Notes under the pieces: generated by a model
What the model was told of the DNA's origin: nothing
Database searches by the model: none
The model's input: only the letters and a program-made list of their open reading frames with translations
Program-made: the position numbers and the translations under genes
Assembly: GCF_051020985.1 (NCBI RefSeq)
Contig: NW_027475148.1
Coordinates: 1,364,001 to 1,428,000 of the forward strand
Length of the DNA stretch: 64,000 nucleotides
Origin: Nomia melanderi
Lineage: Eukaryota; Arthropoda; Insecta; Hymenoptera; Halictidae
Direction of reading: 5' to 3'
Shown here: positions 10,639-24,031 of the stretch, one piece after another
Position numbering within the stretch: position 1 is the stretch's first letter
Layout of the letters: each line of letters starts with the position of its first letter

Positions 10639-13600
10639 CACAGATTCATGCGCCAGGGCCTCCTACAGACAATGCACTTTGATTTATTGCGCTATCTGTA
10701 ATAGCACCCGAGATATCACCAGATATATATTGGATTTTTCCCTGACACTGATTGACCGGCCCCATGTGTCGGTGGTTATCTCGGCCCCTGGTGGTCCGAG
10801 GTCGTTCCCGCTGCACAGATTTATGCGTCAGGGACCCCTGCAGATAATTCACTTTGGTTTAGTGCGCTATCTCTAATAGCACCCGAGATATCATCAGATA
10901 CATCCTGGATTTTTACATGACCTTGGGTGTCCGGCTCCATGTGTCGGTGGTTTTCTCGGCCCCTGGTGGTCCGAGGTCGTTCCCGCTGCACAGATTCATG
11001 CGCCAGGGCCCCCTCCAGATAATTCACTTTGGTTTAGTGCGCTATCTCTAATAGCACCCGTGATATCACCAGATATATATTGGGTTTTTCCCTGTCCCTG
11101 ACAGTCCGGCCCCATGTGTCGGTGGTTTTCTCGGCCCCTGGTGGTCCGAGGTCGCTCCCGCTGCACAGATTCATGCGCCAGGGCCCCCCGCAGATAATTC
11201 ACTTTGGTTTAGTGCGCTATCTGTAAGAGCACCCGAGATATCACCAGATATATATTGAATTTTTCCCCGACCCTGAGTGTCCGGACCCATGTGTCGGTGG
11301 TTTTCTCGGCCCCTGGTGGTCCGAGGGCGATCCCGCTGCACAGATTCATGCGCCAGGGCCTCCTACAGACAATGCCCTATGATTTATTGCGCTATCCGTA
11401 ATAGCACCCGAGATATCACCAGATATATATTGGATTTTTCCCTGACCCTGACAGTCCGGCCCCATGTGTCGGTGGTTTTCTCGGCCCCTGGTGGTCCGAG
11501 GTCGTTCCCGCTGCACAGATTCATGCGCCAGGGCCCCCTGCAGATAATTCACTTTGATTTATTGCGCTATTTCTAATAGCACCCGAGATATCACCAGATA
11601 TATATTGGATTTTTCCCTGGCCCTGACAGTCCGGCCCCATGAGACGGTGATTTTCTCGGCCCCTGGTGGTCCGAGGTCGATCCCGCTGCACAGATTCATG
11701 CGCCAGGGCCTCCTACAGACAATGCACTTTGATTTATTGTGCTATCTCTAATAGCTCCCGAGATATCACCAGGTATATATTGGATTTTTCCGTGACCCTG
11801 AGTGTCCGACCCCATGAGACGGTGGTTTTCTCGGCCACTGGTGGTCCGATGTCGTTCCCGCTGCACAGATTCATGCGTCAGGGCCTCCTGCAGATAATTC
11901 ACTTTGATTTCTTGCGCTATTTCTAATAGCACCCGAGATATCACCAGATATATATTGGATTTTTCCCTGGCCCTGACAGTCCGGCTCCATGTGTCGGTGG
12001 TTTTCTCGGCCCCTGGTGGTCCGAGGTCGTTCACGCTGCTCAGATTCATGCGCCAGGGCCCCCTGCAGATAATTCACTTTGGTTTAGTGCGCTATCTCTA
12101 ATAGCACCCGAGAAATCACCAGATATATATTGGATTTTTCCCTGACCCTGACAGTCCGGCCCCATGAGACGGTGAGTTTCTCGGCCCCTGGTGGTCCGAG
12201 GTCGATCCCGCTGCACAGATTCATGCGACAGGGCCTCCTACAGACAATGCACTCTGATTCATTGCGCTGTCTGTAATAGCACCCGAGATATCACTAGATA
12301 TATATTGGATTTTCCCTTGTCCCTGAGTGCCCGGCCCCATGTGTCGGTGGTTTTCTCGGCCCCTGGTCGTCCGAGGTCGTTCCCGCTGCACAGATTCAGG
12401 CGCCAGGGCCTCCTGCAGACAATGCACTTTGATATATCGCGCTATCTCTAATAGCACCCGAGATATCATCAGATACATCCTGGATTTTTCATGACCCTGA
12501 GTGTCCGGCCCCACCGGACGGTGGTTTTCTCGGACCCTGGTGGTCCGAGGTCGTTCCCGCTGCACACATGTATGCGCCAGGGCCTCCTGCAGATAATTCA
12601 CTTTGGTTTATTGCGCTACATCGGACAGCACCCGAGATATCACCAGATATGTGCTGGATTTTTACATGACATTGGGTGACGGAAACCGAAAATCTGTAAT
12701 TTTCTCGGCCACTGGTGGTCCGAACTCGTTCCTGCTGCACAGATCCATGCGCAAGGGCCTCCTCCGGAGAATCCACTTTGATTTATTGCGCTATCTGTAA
12801 TAGCACCCGGGATATCACCAGATATATATTTGATTTTTCCCTGACCCTGAGTGTCCGGCCACATGAGACGGTGGTTTTCTCGGCCCCTAGGGGTCCGAGG
12901 TCGTTCCCGCTGCACAGATTCACGCGCCAGGGCCTCCTGCAGATAATTCACTTTGATTTATTGCGCTATCTGTAATAGCACCCGAAATATCACCAGATAT
13001 ATCTTGGATTTTTCCCTGACCCTGAGCGTCCGGCCCCATGAGACGGTGGTTTTCTCGGCCCCTAGGGGTCCGAGGTCGTTCCCGCTGCACAGATTCATGC
13101 GCCAGGGCCTCCTACAGACAATGCACTTTGATTTATTGCGCTGTCTGTAATAGCACCCGAGATATCACCATTTATATATTGGACTTTTCCCTGACCCTGA
13201 GTGACCGGCACCATGAGACGGTGGTTTTCTCGGCTCCTGGTGGTCCGAGGTCGATCCCGCTGAAGAGGTTCATGCGCCAGGGCTTCCTGCAGACAATTCA
13301 CTTTGGTTTATTGCGCTATCTGTAATAGCACCCGAGATATCACGAGATATATGCTGGATTTTTACATGCCCTTGGCTGACGAGTTCCGAATATCTTTAAT
13401 TTTCATGGCCCCTGGTGGTCCGAGGTCGTTCCCGCTGCACAGATTCATGTGCCAGGTCCTCCTACATACAATGCACTTTGATTTATTGCGCTATCTCTAA
13501 TAGCACCCGAGATATCACCAGATATATATTGGATTTTTCCCTGACCCTGAGCGTCCGGCCCCATGAGACGGTGGTTTTCTCGGCCCCTAGTGGTCCGAGG

Positions 13601-13760
13601 TCGATCCCACTGCACAGATTCATGCGCAAGGGCCTCCTGCAGATAATTCACTTTGGTTTATTGCGCTATCTCTAATAGCACCCGAGATATCACCAGATAT
13701 ATATTGGATTTTTACCTGACCCTGAGTGACCGGCACCATGAGACGGTGGTTTTCTCGGCT
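10639..13760 (+). repeat. Diverged mosaic between HOR copies II and III
   Basis: About 18 monomers with no long exact duplicate elsewhere in the window. Monomers from 10.7 to 12.2 kb favour CTGACAGTCCGG, CATGTGTCGG and CAGGGCCCCCTGCAGATAAT, with TTTAGTGCGC at several ends; similar types occur singly in copy II near 10.4 kb. Two adjacent monomers share CGGCCCCTAGGGGTCCGAGG (near 12,889 and 13,064, 175 bp apart). The segment also holds two A/B hybrid monomers (10.9 and 12.48 kb), one B monomer (12,674), one B-prime sister (13,374) and an unusual junction at 12,613-12,630. Low mutual identity suggests an older, less recently homogenised stretch. Confidence 0.8.
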
Positions 13761-15052
13761 CCTGGTGGTCCGAGGTCGATCCCGCTGAACAGGTTGATGC
13801 GCCAGGGCTTCCTGCAGACAATTCACTTTGGTTTATTGCGCTATCTGTAATAGCACCCGAGATATCACCAGATATATGCTGGATTTTTACATGACCTTGG
13901 GTGACGGGTTCCGTATATCTTTAATTTTCATGGCCCCTGGTGGTCCGAGGTCGTTCCCGCTGCACAGATTCATGTGCCAGGTCCTCCTACAGACAATGCA
14001 CTTTGATTTATTGCGCTATCTCTAATAGCACCCGAGATATCACCAGATATATATTGGATTTTTCCCTGACAGTCCGGCCCCATGAGACGGTGATTTTCTC
14101 GGCCCCTGGTGGTCCGATGTCGATCCCGCTGCACAGATTCATGCGCCAGGTCCTCCTACAGACAATGCACTTTGATTTATTGCGCGATCTGTAATAGCAC
14201 CCGAGATATCACCAGATATATATTGTATTTTTCCCTGACCCTGTATGTCCGGCCCAATGAGACGGTGGTTTTCTCGGCCCCTGTTGGTCCCAGGTCTTTC
14301 CCGCTGCACAGATTCACGCGCCAGGGCCTCCTGCAGATAATTCACTTTGGTTTATTTCGCTATCTCTAATAGCACCCGAGATATCGCCAGATATATATTG
14401 GATTTTCCACTGACCCTGAGTGTCCGGCCCCATGAGACGGTGGTTTTCTCAGACCCTGGTGGTCCGAGGTCGTTCCCGCTGTCCAGATTCATGCGCCAGG
14501 GCCTCCTACAGACAATGCACTTTGAATTATTGCGCTATATGTAATAGCACCCGGGACATCACCAGATATATATTGGATTTTTCCCTGACCCTGAGTGTCC
14601 GGCCCCATGAGACGGTGGTTTTCTCGGCCCCTGGTTGTCCGAGGTCGTTCCCGCTGCACAGATTCCTGCGCCAGGGCCTCTTGCAGATAATTCACTTCGG
14701 TTTATTGCGCTATCTCTAATAGCACCCGAGATATCACCTGATATATATTGGATTTTTCCCTGACCATGAGTGTCCGGCCCCATGTGTCGGTGGTTTTCTC
14801 GGCCCCTGGAGGTCCGAGGTCGTTCCGCTGCACAGATTCATGCGCCAGGGCCTCCTACAGACAATGCACTTTGATTTATTGGGCTATCTGTAATAGCACC
14901 CGAGGAAGCACCATATATATGCTGGATTTTTACATGACTTTGCGTGACGGATACAGAAAATCTGTAATTTTCTCGGCCCCTGGAGATCCGAGGTCCTTCC
15001 TGCTTCACAGATTCATGCGCCAGGGCCTCCTGCAGACAATGCACTTTGATTT
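13761..15052 (+). repeat. 31-monomer HOR, partial copy III (1.29 kb)
   Basis: 13,761-15,052 matches 5,198-6,489 at offset 8,563, and therefore also 1-1,075. It includes the B-prime monomer, the 169-bp monomer, the TCCAGATTCATGCGCC monomer and one B1 monomer. Differences seen: CGGCCCCTGTTGG for CGGCCTCTGTTGG near 14,277 and GCGTGACGG for GGGTGACGG near 14,941. The copy breaks off at TTTATCGCGC/TTTATTGCGC, in the monomer where copies I and II run on into their second B1 monomer. Confidence 0.88.
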
Positions 15053-18000
15053 ATTGCGCCATCTGTAATAACACCCGAGATATCACCAGATATATATTAG
15101 ATTTTTCCCTGACCCAGAGTGTCCGGCCCCAATTGTCGGTGGTTTTCTGGGCCCCTCGTGATCCGAGGTCGTTCCCGCTGCACAGATTCATGCGCCAGGG
15201 CCTCCTGCAGGCAATTCACTTTGGTTTATTGCGCTATCTCTAATAGCATCCGAGATATCACCAGATATATATTGGATTTTCCCCGACCCTGAGTGTCCGG
15301 CCCCATGAGACGGTGGTTGTCTCGGCCCCTGGTGGTCCGAGGTCGTTCCCGCTGCACAGATTCATGCGCCAGGGCCTCCTGCAGATAATTCACTTTGGTT
15401 TATTGCGCCATCTCTAATAGCACCCCAGATATAACCAGATATATATTGGATTTTTCCCTGACCCAGAGTGTCCGGCCCCATGAGACGGTGGTTTTCTCGG
15501 CCCCTGGTGGTCCGAGGTCGTTCCGCTGCACAGATTCATGCGCCAGGGCCTCCTACAGACAATGCACTTTGATTTATTGGGCTATCTGTAATAGCACCCG
15601 AGATATCACCTCATATATATTGGATTTTTCCCTGACCATGAGTGTCCGGCCCCAAGTGTCGGTGGATTTCTCGGCCCCTCGTGATCCGAGGTCGTTCCCG
15701 CTGCACAGATTCATGCGCCTGGGCCTCCTGCAGACAATTCGCTTTGGTTTATTGCGCTATCTCTAATAGCATCCGAGATATCACCAGATATATATTGGAT
15801 TTTTCCCCGACCCTGAGTGTCCGGCCCCATGAGACGGTGGTTTTCTCGGCCCCTGGTGGTCCGACGTCGTTCGTGCTGCACAGATTCATGCGACAGGGCC
15901 TCCCGCAGAAAATGCACTTTGATTTATTGCGCTATATCTAATAGCACCCGAGATATCACCAGATATATATTGGATTTTTCCCCGACCCTGACTGTCCGGC
16001 CCCATGAGACGGTGGTTTTCTCGGCCCCTGGTTGTCCGAGGTCGTTCCCGCTGTCCAGATTCATGCGCCAGGGCCTCCTACAGACAATGCACTTTGATTT
16101 ATTGTGCTATCTGTAATAGCACCTGAGAAAGCTCCATATATATGCTGGATTTTTACATGACTTTGGGTGACGGATACCGAAAATCTGTAATTTTCTCGGC
16201 CCCTGGTGGTCTGATGTCGTTCTCGCTGCACAGATGCATGCGCCAGGGCCACCTGCAGATAATTCACTTTGGTTTATTGCGCTATCTCTAATGGCACCCG
16301 AGATATCACCAGATAAATATTGTATTTTCCCCTGACCCTGAGTGTCCGGCCAAATGAGACTGTAGTTTTCTCGGCCCCTGGTGGTCCGAGGTCCTTCCCG
16401 CTGCACAGATTCATGCGCCAGGGCCTCCTGCAGACAATGCACTTTGATTTATTGCGCCATCTGTAATAGCACCCGAGATATCACCAGATATATATTAGAT
16501 TTTTCCCTGACCCAGAGTGTCCGGCCCCATGAGACGGTGGTTTTCTCGGCCCCTAGTTGTCCGAGGTCGTTCCCGCTGCACAGATTCATGCGCCAGGGCC
16601 TCTTGCAGATAATTCACTTTGGTTTATTGCGCTATCTCTAATAGCACCCGAGATATCACCAGATATATATTGGATATTCCCCTGACCCTGAGTGTCGGGC
16701 CCCATGTGACTGTAGTTTTCTCGGCCCCTGGTGGTCCGAGGTCCTTCCCGCTGCACAGATTCATGCGACAGGGCATCCTACAGACAATGCACTTTGATTT
16801 ATTGCGCTATCTGTAATAGCACCCGTGATATCACCAGATATATATTGGATTTTTCCCTGACCCTGAGTGTCCGGCCCCATGAGACGGTGGTTTTCTCGTC
16901 CCCTGGTGGTCCGAGGTCGTTCCCGTTGCACAGATGCATGCGCCAGGGCCTCCTGCAGATAATTCACTTTGGTTTATTGCGGTATCTCTAATAGCACCCG
17001 AGATATCACCTGATATAAATTGGATTTTTCCCTGACCATGTGTGTCCGGCCCCAATTGTCGGTGGTTTTCTCGGCCCCTCGTGATCCGAGGTCGTTCCCG
17101 CTGCACAGATTCATGCGCCAGGGCCTCCTGCAGGCAATTCACTTTGGTTTATTGCGCTATCTCTAATAGCACCCGAGATATCACCAGATATATATTGGAT
17201 TTTCCCCTGACCCTGAGTGTCCGGCCCCATGAGACTGTAGTTTTCTCGGCCCCTGGTGGTCCGAGGTCCTTCCCGCTGCACAGATTCATGCGACAGGGCT
17301 TCCTGCACACAATGCACTTTGATTTATCGCGCTATCTCTAATAGCACCCGAGATATCACCAGATATATAATGGAGTTTTCCCTGACCCTGACAGTCCGGC
17401 CCCTAGAGACGGTGGTTTTCTAGGCCCCTGGTGGTCCGAGGGCGTTCCCGCTGCACAGATTCATGCGCCCGGGCCCCCTGCAGACAATTCACTTTGAATT
17501 ATTGCGCTATATGTAATAGCGCCCGAGATATCACCAGATATATATTGGATTTTTCCCTGACCCTGAGTGTCCGGCCCCATGAGACGGCGGTTTTCTCGGC
17601 CCCCGCTGGTCCGAGGTCGTTCCGCTGCCCAGATTCATGCGCCAGGGCCTCCTACAGACAATGCACTTTGATTTATTGGGCTATCTGTAACAGCACCCGA
17701 GAAAGCACCATATATATGCTGGATTTTTACATGACTTTGGGTGACGGATACAGAAAATCTGTAATTATCTCGGCCCCTGGAGATCCGAGGTCGTTCCTGC
17801 TTCACAGATTCATGCGCCAGGGCCTCCTGCAGACAATGCACTTTGATTTATTGCGCCATCTGTAATAGCACCCGAGATATCACCAGATATATATTGGATT
17901 TTTCCCTGACCCTGAGTGTCCGGCCCCATGAGACTGTAGTTTTCTCGGCCCCTGGTGCTCCGAGGTCCTTCCCGCTGCACAGATTAATGCGACAGGGCCT

Positions 18001-20489
18001 CCTACAGACAATGCACTTTGATTTATTGCGCTATCTGTAATAGCACCCGAGATATCACCAAATATATATTGGATTTTTCCCTGACCCTGATTGTCCGGCC
18101 CCATGAGACGGTGGTTTTCTCGTCCCCTGGTGGTCCGAGGTCATTCCCGCTGCACTGATTCATGCGCCAGGGCCTCCTACAGACAATGCACATTGATTTA
18201 TTGGGCTATCTGTAATAGCACCCGAGAAAGCACCATATAAATGCTGGATTTTTACATGACTTTGGGTGACGGATACAGAAAATCTGTAATTTTCTCGGCC
18301 CCTGGAGATCCGAGGTCGTTCCTGCTTCACAGATTCATGCGCCAGGGCCTCCTACAGACAATGCACTTTGAATTATTGCGCTATATGTAATAGCGCCCGA
18401 GATATCACCAGATATATATTGGATTTTTCCCTGACCCTGAGTGTCCGGCCCCATGAGACGGCGGTTTTCTCGGCCCCTGCTGGTCCGAGGTCGTTCCGCT
18501 GCCCAGATTCATGCGCCAGGGCCTCCTACAGACAATGCACATTGATTTGTTGGGCTATCTGCAACAGCACCCGAGAAAGCACCATATATATGCTGGATTT
18601 TTACATGACTTTGGGTGACGGATACAGAAAATCTGTAATTATCTCGGCCCCTGGAGATCCGAGGTCGTTCCTGCTTCACAGATTCATGCACCAGGGCCTC
18701 CTGCAGACAATGCACTTTGATTTATTGCGCCATCTGTAATAGCACCCGAGATATCACCAGATATATATTGGATTTTTCCCTGACCCTGAGTGTCCGGCCC
18801 CATGAGACGGTGGTTTTCTCGTCCCCTGGTGGTCCGAGGTCGTTCCCGCTGCACAGATGCATGCGCCAGGGCCTTCTGCAGATAATTCACTTTGGTTTAT
18901 TGCGCTATCTCTAATAGCACCCGAGATATCACCTGTTATATATTGGATTTTTCCCTGACCATGAGTGTCCGGCCCCATGTGTCGGTGGTTTTCTCGGCCC
19001 CTCGTGATCCGAGGTCGTTCCCGCTGCACAGATTCATGCGCCAGGGCCTTCTGCAGACAATTCACTTTGGTTTATTGCGCTATCTGTAATAGCACCCGAG
19101 ATATCACCAGATATATATTGGATTTTCCCCTGTCCCTGAGTGTCCGGCCCCATGAGACGGTGGTTGTCTCGGCCCCTGGTGATCCGAGGTCGTTCCCGCT
19201 GCACCGATTCATGCGCCAGGGCCTCTTGCAGATAATTCACTTTGGTTTATTGCGCTATCTCTAATAGCACACGAGATATCGCCAGATATATATTGGATTT
19301 CTCCCTGACCCTGAGTGTCCGGCCCCATGAGACGGTGGTTTTCTCGTCCCCTGGTGGTCCGAGGTCCTTCCCGCTGCACAGATTCATGCGACAGGGCCTC
19401 CTACAGACAATGCACTTTGATTTATTGCGCTATCTGTAATAGCACCCGAGATATCACCAGATATATATTGGATTTTTCCCTGACCCTGAGTGTCCGGCCC
19501 CATGAGACGGTGGTTTTCTCGTCCCCTGGTGGTCCGAGGTCGTTCCCGTTGCACAGATGCATGCGCCAGGGCCTCCTGCAGATAATTCACTTTGGTTTAT
19601 TGCGCTATCTGTAATAGCACCCGAGATATCACCAAATATATATTGGATTTTTTCCTGACCCTGATTGTCCGGCCCCATGAGACGGTGGTTTTCTCGTCCC
19701 CTGGTGGTCCGAGGTCATTCCCGCTGCACTGATTCATGCGCCAGGGCCTCCTACAGACAATGCACATTGATTTATTGGGCTATCTGTAATAGCACCCGAG
19801 AAAGCACCATATAAATGCTGGATTTTTACATGACTTTGGGTGACGGATACAGAAAATCTGTAATTTTCTCGGCCCCTGGAGATCCGAGGTCGTTCCTGCT
19901 TCACAGATTCATGCGCCAGGGCCTCCTACAGACAATGCACTTTGAATTATTGCGCTATATGTAATAGCGCCCGAGATATCACCAGATATATATTGGATTT
20001 TTCCCTGACCCTGAGTGTCCGGCCCCATGAGACGGCGGTTTTCTCGGCCCCCGCTGGTCCGAGGTCGTTCCGCTGCCCAGATTCATGCGCCAGGGCCTCC
20101 TACAGACAATGCACTTTGATTTATTGGGCTATCTGTAACAGCACCCGAGAAAGCACCATATATATGCTGGATTTTTACATGACTTTGGGTGACGGATACA
20201 GAAAATCTGTAATTATCTCGGCCCCTGGAGATCCGAGGTCGATCCTGCTTCACAGATTCATGCGCCAGGGCCTCCTGCAGATAATTCACTTTGGTTTATT
20301 GCGCTATCTCTAATAGCACCCGAGATATCACCAGATATATATTGGATTTATCCCCGACCCTGAGTGACCGGCCCCATGAGACTGTAGTTTTCTCGGCCCC
20401 TGGTGGTCCGAGGTCGTTCCCGCTGCACAGATGCATGCGCCAGGGCCTCCTGCAGATAATTCACTTTGGTTTATTGCGCTATCTCTAAT
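15053..20489 (+). repeat. B1-containing mosaic with 5- and 9-monomer duplications
   Basis: Monomers here alternate A and B1 types. Near 17,490-17,850 and 18,364-18,724 the same order recurs at offset 874 (5 x 175 minus 1), marked by TTGAATTATTGCGCTATATG, TAATAGCGCCCGAG and GTCGTTCCGCTGCCCAG. 18,027-18,707 recurs at 19,601-20,281 at offset 1,574 (9 x 175 minus 1), including a monomer with CACCAAATATATATTGG and one with CCATATAAATGCTGG. The missing base is the C lost in GTCGTTCCGCTGCCC. The TTTCTCGTCCCCTGG variant is common (16.9, 18.1, 18.8, 19.3, 19.5 kb). Confidence 0.82.
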
Positions 20490-22411
20490 AGCAGCCGAGA
20501 TATCACCAGATATATATTGGATTTTTCCCTGACCCTGAGTGTCCGGCCCCATGAGACGGTGGTTTTCTCGGCCCCTGGTTGTCCGAGGTCGTTCCCGCTG
20601 CACAGATTCATGCGCCAGTGCCTCTTGCAGATAATTCACTTTGGTTTATTGCGCTATCTCTAATAGCACCCGAGATATCACCAGATATTTATTGGATTTT
20701 CCCCTGACCCTGAGTGTCCGGCCCCATGAGACTAGTTTTCTCGGCCCCTGGTGGTCCGAGGTCGTTCCCGCTGCACAGATTCATGCGCCAGGGCCTCCTA
20801 CAGACAATGCACTTTGATTTATTGCGCTATCTGTAATAGCACCTCAGAAAGCTCCATATATATGCTGGATTTTTACATGACTTTGGGTGACCGACACAGA
20901 AAATCTGTAATTTTCACGGCCCCTGGAGATCCGAGGTCGTACCTGCTTCACAGATTCATGCGCCAGGGCCTCCAGCAGACAATGCACTTTGGTTTATTAT
21001 GCTATCTCTAATAGCACCCGAGATATCACCAGATATATATTGGATTTTTCCCTGTCCCTGAGTGTCCGGCCCCATGAGACTGTAGTTTTCTCGTCCCCTG
21101 GTGGTCCGAGGTCGTTCCCGCTGCACAGATTCATGCGCCAGGGCCTCCTGCAGACAATTCACTTTGGTTCATTGCGCTATCTCTAATAGCATCCGAGATA
21201 TCACCAGATATATATTGGATTTTTCCCCGACCCTGAGTGTCCGGCCCCATGAGACGGTGGTTTTCTCGGCCCCTGGTGGTCCGACGTCGTTCCTGCTGCA
21301 TAGATTCATGCGACAGGGCCTCCCGCAGAAAATGCACTTGGATTTATTGCGCTATATCTAATAGCACCCGAGATATCACCAGATATATATTGGATTTTTC
21401 CCCGACCCTGAGTGTCCGGCCCCATGAGACGGTGGTTTTCTCGGCCCCTGGTGATCCGAGGTCGTTCCCGCTGCACACATTCATGCGCCAGGGCCTCTTG
21501 CAGATAATTCACTTTGATTTATAGCGCTATCTGTAATAGAACCCGAGATATGACCAGATATACATTGGATTTTTCCCTGGCCCTGAGTGTCCGGCCCCAT
21601 GTGTCGGTGGTTTTCTCGGCCCCTGGTGATCCGAGGTCGTTCCCGCCGTCCAGATTCATGCGCCAGGGCCTCCTACAGACAATGCACTTTGAATTATTGC
21701 GCTATATGTAATAGCACCCGAGATATCACCAGATATATATTGGATTTTCCCCTGACCCTGAGTGTCCGGCCCCATGAGACTGTAGTTTTCTCGGCCCCTG
21801 GAGATCCGAGGTCGCTCCTGCTTCACAGATTCATGCGCCAGGGCCTCCGGCAGACAATGCACTTTGATTTATTGCGGCATCTGTAATAGCACCCGAGATA
21901 TCACCAGATATGTATTAGATTTTTCCCTGACCCTGAGTGTCCGGCCCCATGAGACGGTGGTTGTCTCGGCCCCTGGTGGTCCGAGGTCGTTCCCGCTGTC
22001 CCGATTCATGCGCCAGGGACTCCTACAGACAATGCACTTTGAATTATTGCGCTATATGTAATAGCACCCGAGATATCACCAGATATATATTGGATTTTTC
22101 CCTGACCCTGAGTGTCCGGCCCCATGAGACGGTGGTTTTCTCGGCCCCTGGTGGTTCGAGGTCGTTCCGCTGCACAGATTCGTGCGCCAGGGCCTCCTAC
22201 AGACAATGCACTTTGATTTATTGGGCTATCTGTAATAGCACCCGAGAAAGCACCATATATATGCTGGATTTTTACATGACTTTGCGTGACGGATACAGAA
22301 AATCTGTAATTTTCTCGGCCCCTGGAGATCCGAGGTCGTTCCTGCTTCACAGATTCATGCGCCAGGGCCTCCTGGAGACAATGCACTTTGATTTATTGCG
22401 CCATCTGTAAT
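20490..22411 (+). repeat. 11-monomer HOR, copy 1 (1,922 bp)
   Basis: 20,490-21,988 repeats at 22,412-23,910, offset 1,922 (11 x 175 minus 3). The 3-bp deficit is a deletion at GAGACTAGTTTTCTC (near 20,731), where other monomers read GAGACTGTAGTTTTC. The unit carries one B1 monomer with CTCAGAAAGCTCC and GTACCTGCTTCACAG, and a monomer with TTCATTGCGC. The last part, 21,989-22,411, contains a B1 monomer near 22,284 and is not in copy 2. A relative of 20,291-20,700 is at 49,682-50,091 (offset 29,391). Confidence 0.88.
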
Positions 22412-23910
22412 AGCAGCCGAGATATCACCAGATATATATTAGATTTTTCCCTGACCCTGAGTGTCCGGCCCCATGAGACGGTGGTTTTCTCGGCCCCTGG
22501 TTGTCCGAGGTCGTTCCCGCTGCACAGATTCATGCGCCAGTGCCTCTTGCAGATAATTCACTTTGGTTTATTGCGCTATCTCTAATAGCACCCGAGATAT
22601 CACCAGATATTTATTGGATTTTCCCCTGACCCTGAGTGTTCGGCCCCATGAGACTAGTTTTCTCGGCCCCTGGTGGTCCGAGGTCGTTCCCGCTGCACAG
22701 ATTCATGCGCCAGGGCCTCCTACAGACAATGCACTTTGATTTATTGCGCTATCTGTAATAGCACCTCAGAAAGCTCCATATATATGCTGGATTTTTACAT
22801 GACTTTGGGTGACGGACACAGAAAATCTGTAATTTTCACGGCCCCTGGAGATCCGAGGTCGTACCTGCTTCACAGATTCATGCGCCAGGGCCTCCCGCAG
22901 ACAATGCACTTTGGTTTATTATGCTATCTCTAATAGCACCCGAGATATCACCAGATATATATTGGATTTTTCCCTCTCCCTGAGTGTCCGGCCCCATGAG
23001 ACTGTAGTTTTCTCGTCCCCTGGTGGTCCGAGGTCGTTCCCGCTGCACAGATTCATGCGCCAGGGCCTCCTGCAGACAATTCACTTTGGTTCATTGCGCT
23101 ATCTCTAATAGCATCCGAGATATCACCAGATATATATTGGATTTTTCCCCGACCCTGAGTGTCCGGCACCATGAGACGGTGGTTTTCTCGGCCCCTGGTG
23201 GTCCGACGTCGTTCCTGCTGCATAGATTCATGCGACAGGGCCTCCCGCAGAAAATGCACTTTGATTTATTGCGCTATATCTAATAGCACCCGAGATATCA
23301 CCAGATATATATTGGATTTTTCCCCGACCCTGAGTGTCCGGCCCCATGAGACGGTGGTTTTCTCGGCCCCTGGTGATCCGAGGTCGTTCCCGCTGCACAC
23401 ATTCATGCGCCAGGGCCTCTTGCAGATAATTCACTTTGATTTATAGCGCTATCTGTAATAGAACCCGAGATATGACCAGATATACATTGGATTTTTCCCT
23501 GGCCCTGAGTGTCCGGCCCCATGTGTCGGTGGTTTTCTCGGCCCCTGGTGATCCGAGGTCGTTCCCGCCGTCCAGATTCATGCGCCAATGCCTCCTACAG
23601 ACAATGCACTTTGAATTATTGCGCTATATGTAATAGCACCCGAGATATCACCAGATATATATTGGATTTTCCCCTGACCCTGAGTGTCCGGCCCCATGAG
23701 ACTGTAGTTTTCTCGGCCCCTGGAGATCCGAGGTCGCTCCTGCTTCACAGATTCATGCGCCAGGGCCTCCGGCAGACAATGCACTTTGATTTATTGCGGC
23801 ATCTGTAATAGCACCGGAGATATCACCAGATATGTATTAGATTTTTCCCTGACCCTGAGTGTCCGGCCCCATGAGACGGTGGTTGTCTCGGCCCCTGGTG
23901 GTCCGAGGTC
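22412..23910 (+). repeat. 11-monomer HOR, copy 2 (partial)
   Basis: Matches copy 1 with a handful of substitutions, such as TTTCCCTCTCCCTGAG for TTTCCCTGTCCCTGAG near 22,975, GGCACC for GGCCCC near 23,165 and GCGCCAATGCC for GCGCCAGGGCC near 23,585. It ends where copy 1 has CGCTGTCCCGATTC and this copy has CGCTGCACAGATTC. Much of 22,594-23,430 is also present at 51,812-52,650 (offset 29,218), including the 3-bp deletion monomer, so the family was dispersed about 29 kb away. Confidence 0.87.
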
Positions 23911-24031
23911 GTTCCCGCTGCACAGATTCATGCGCCAGGGCCTCCTGCACATAATTCACTTTGGTTTATTGCGCTATCTCTAATAGCACCCGAGATATCA
24001 CCAGATATATGTTAGATTTTTCCCTGACCCT

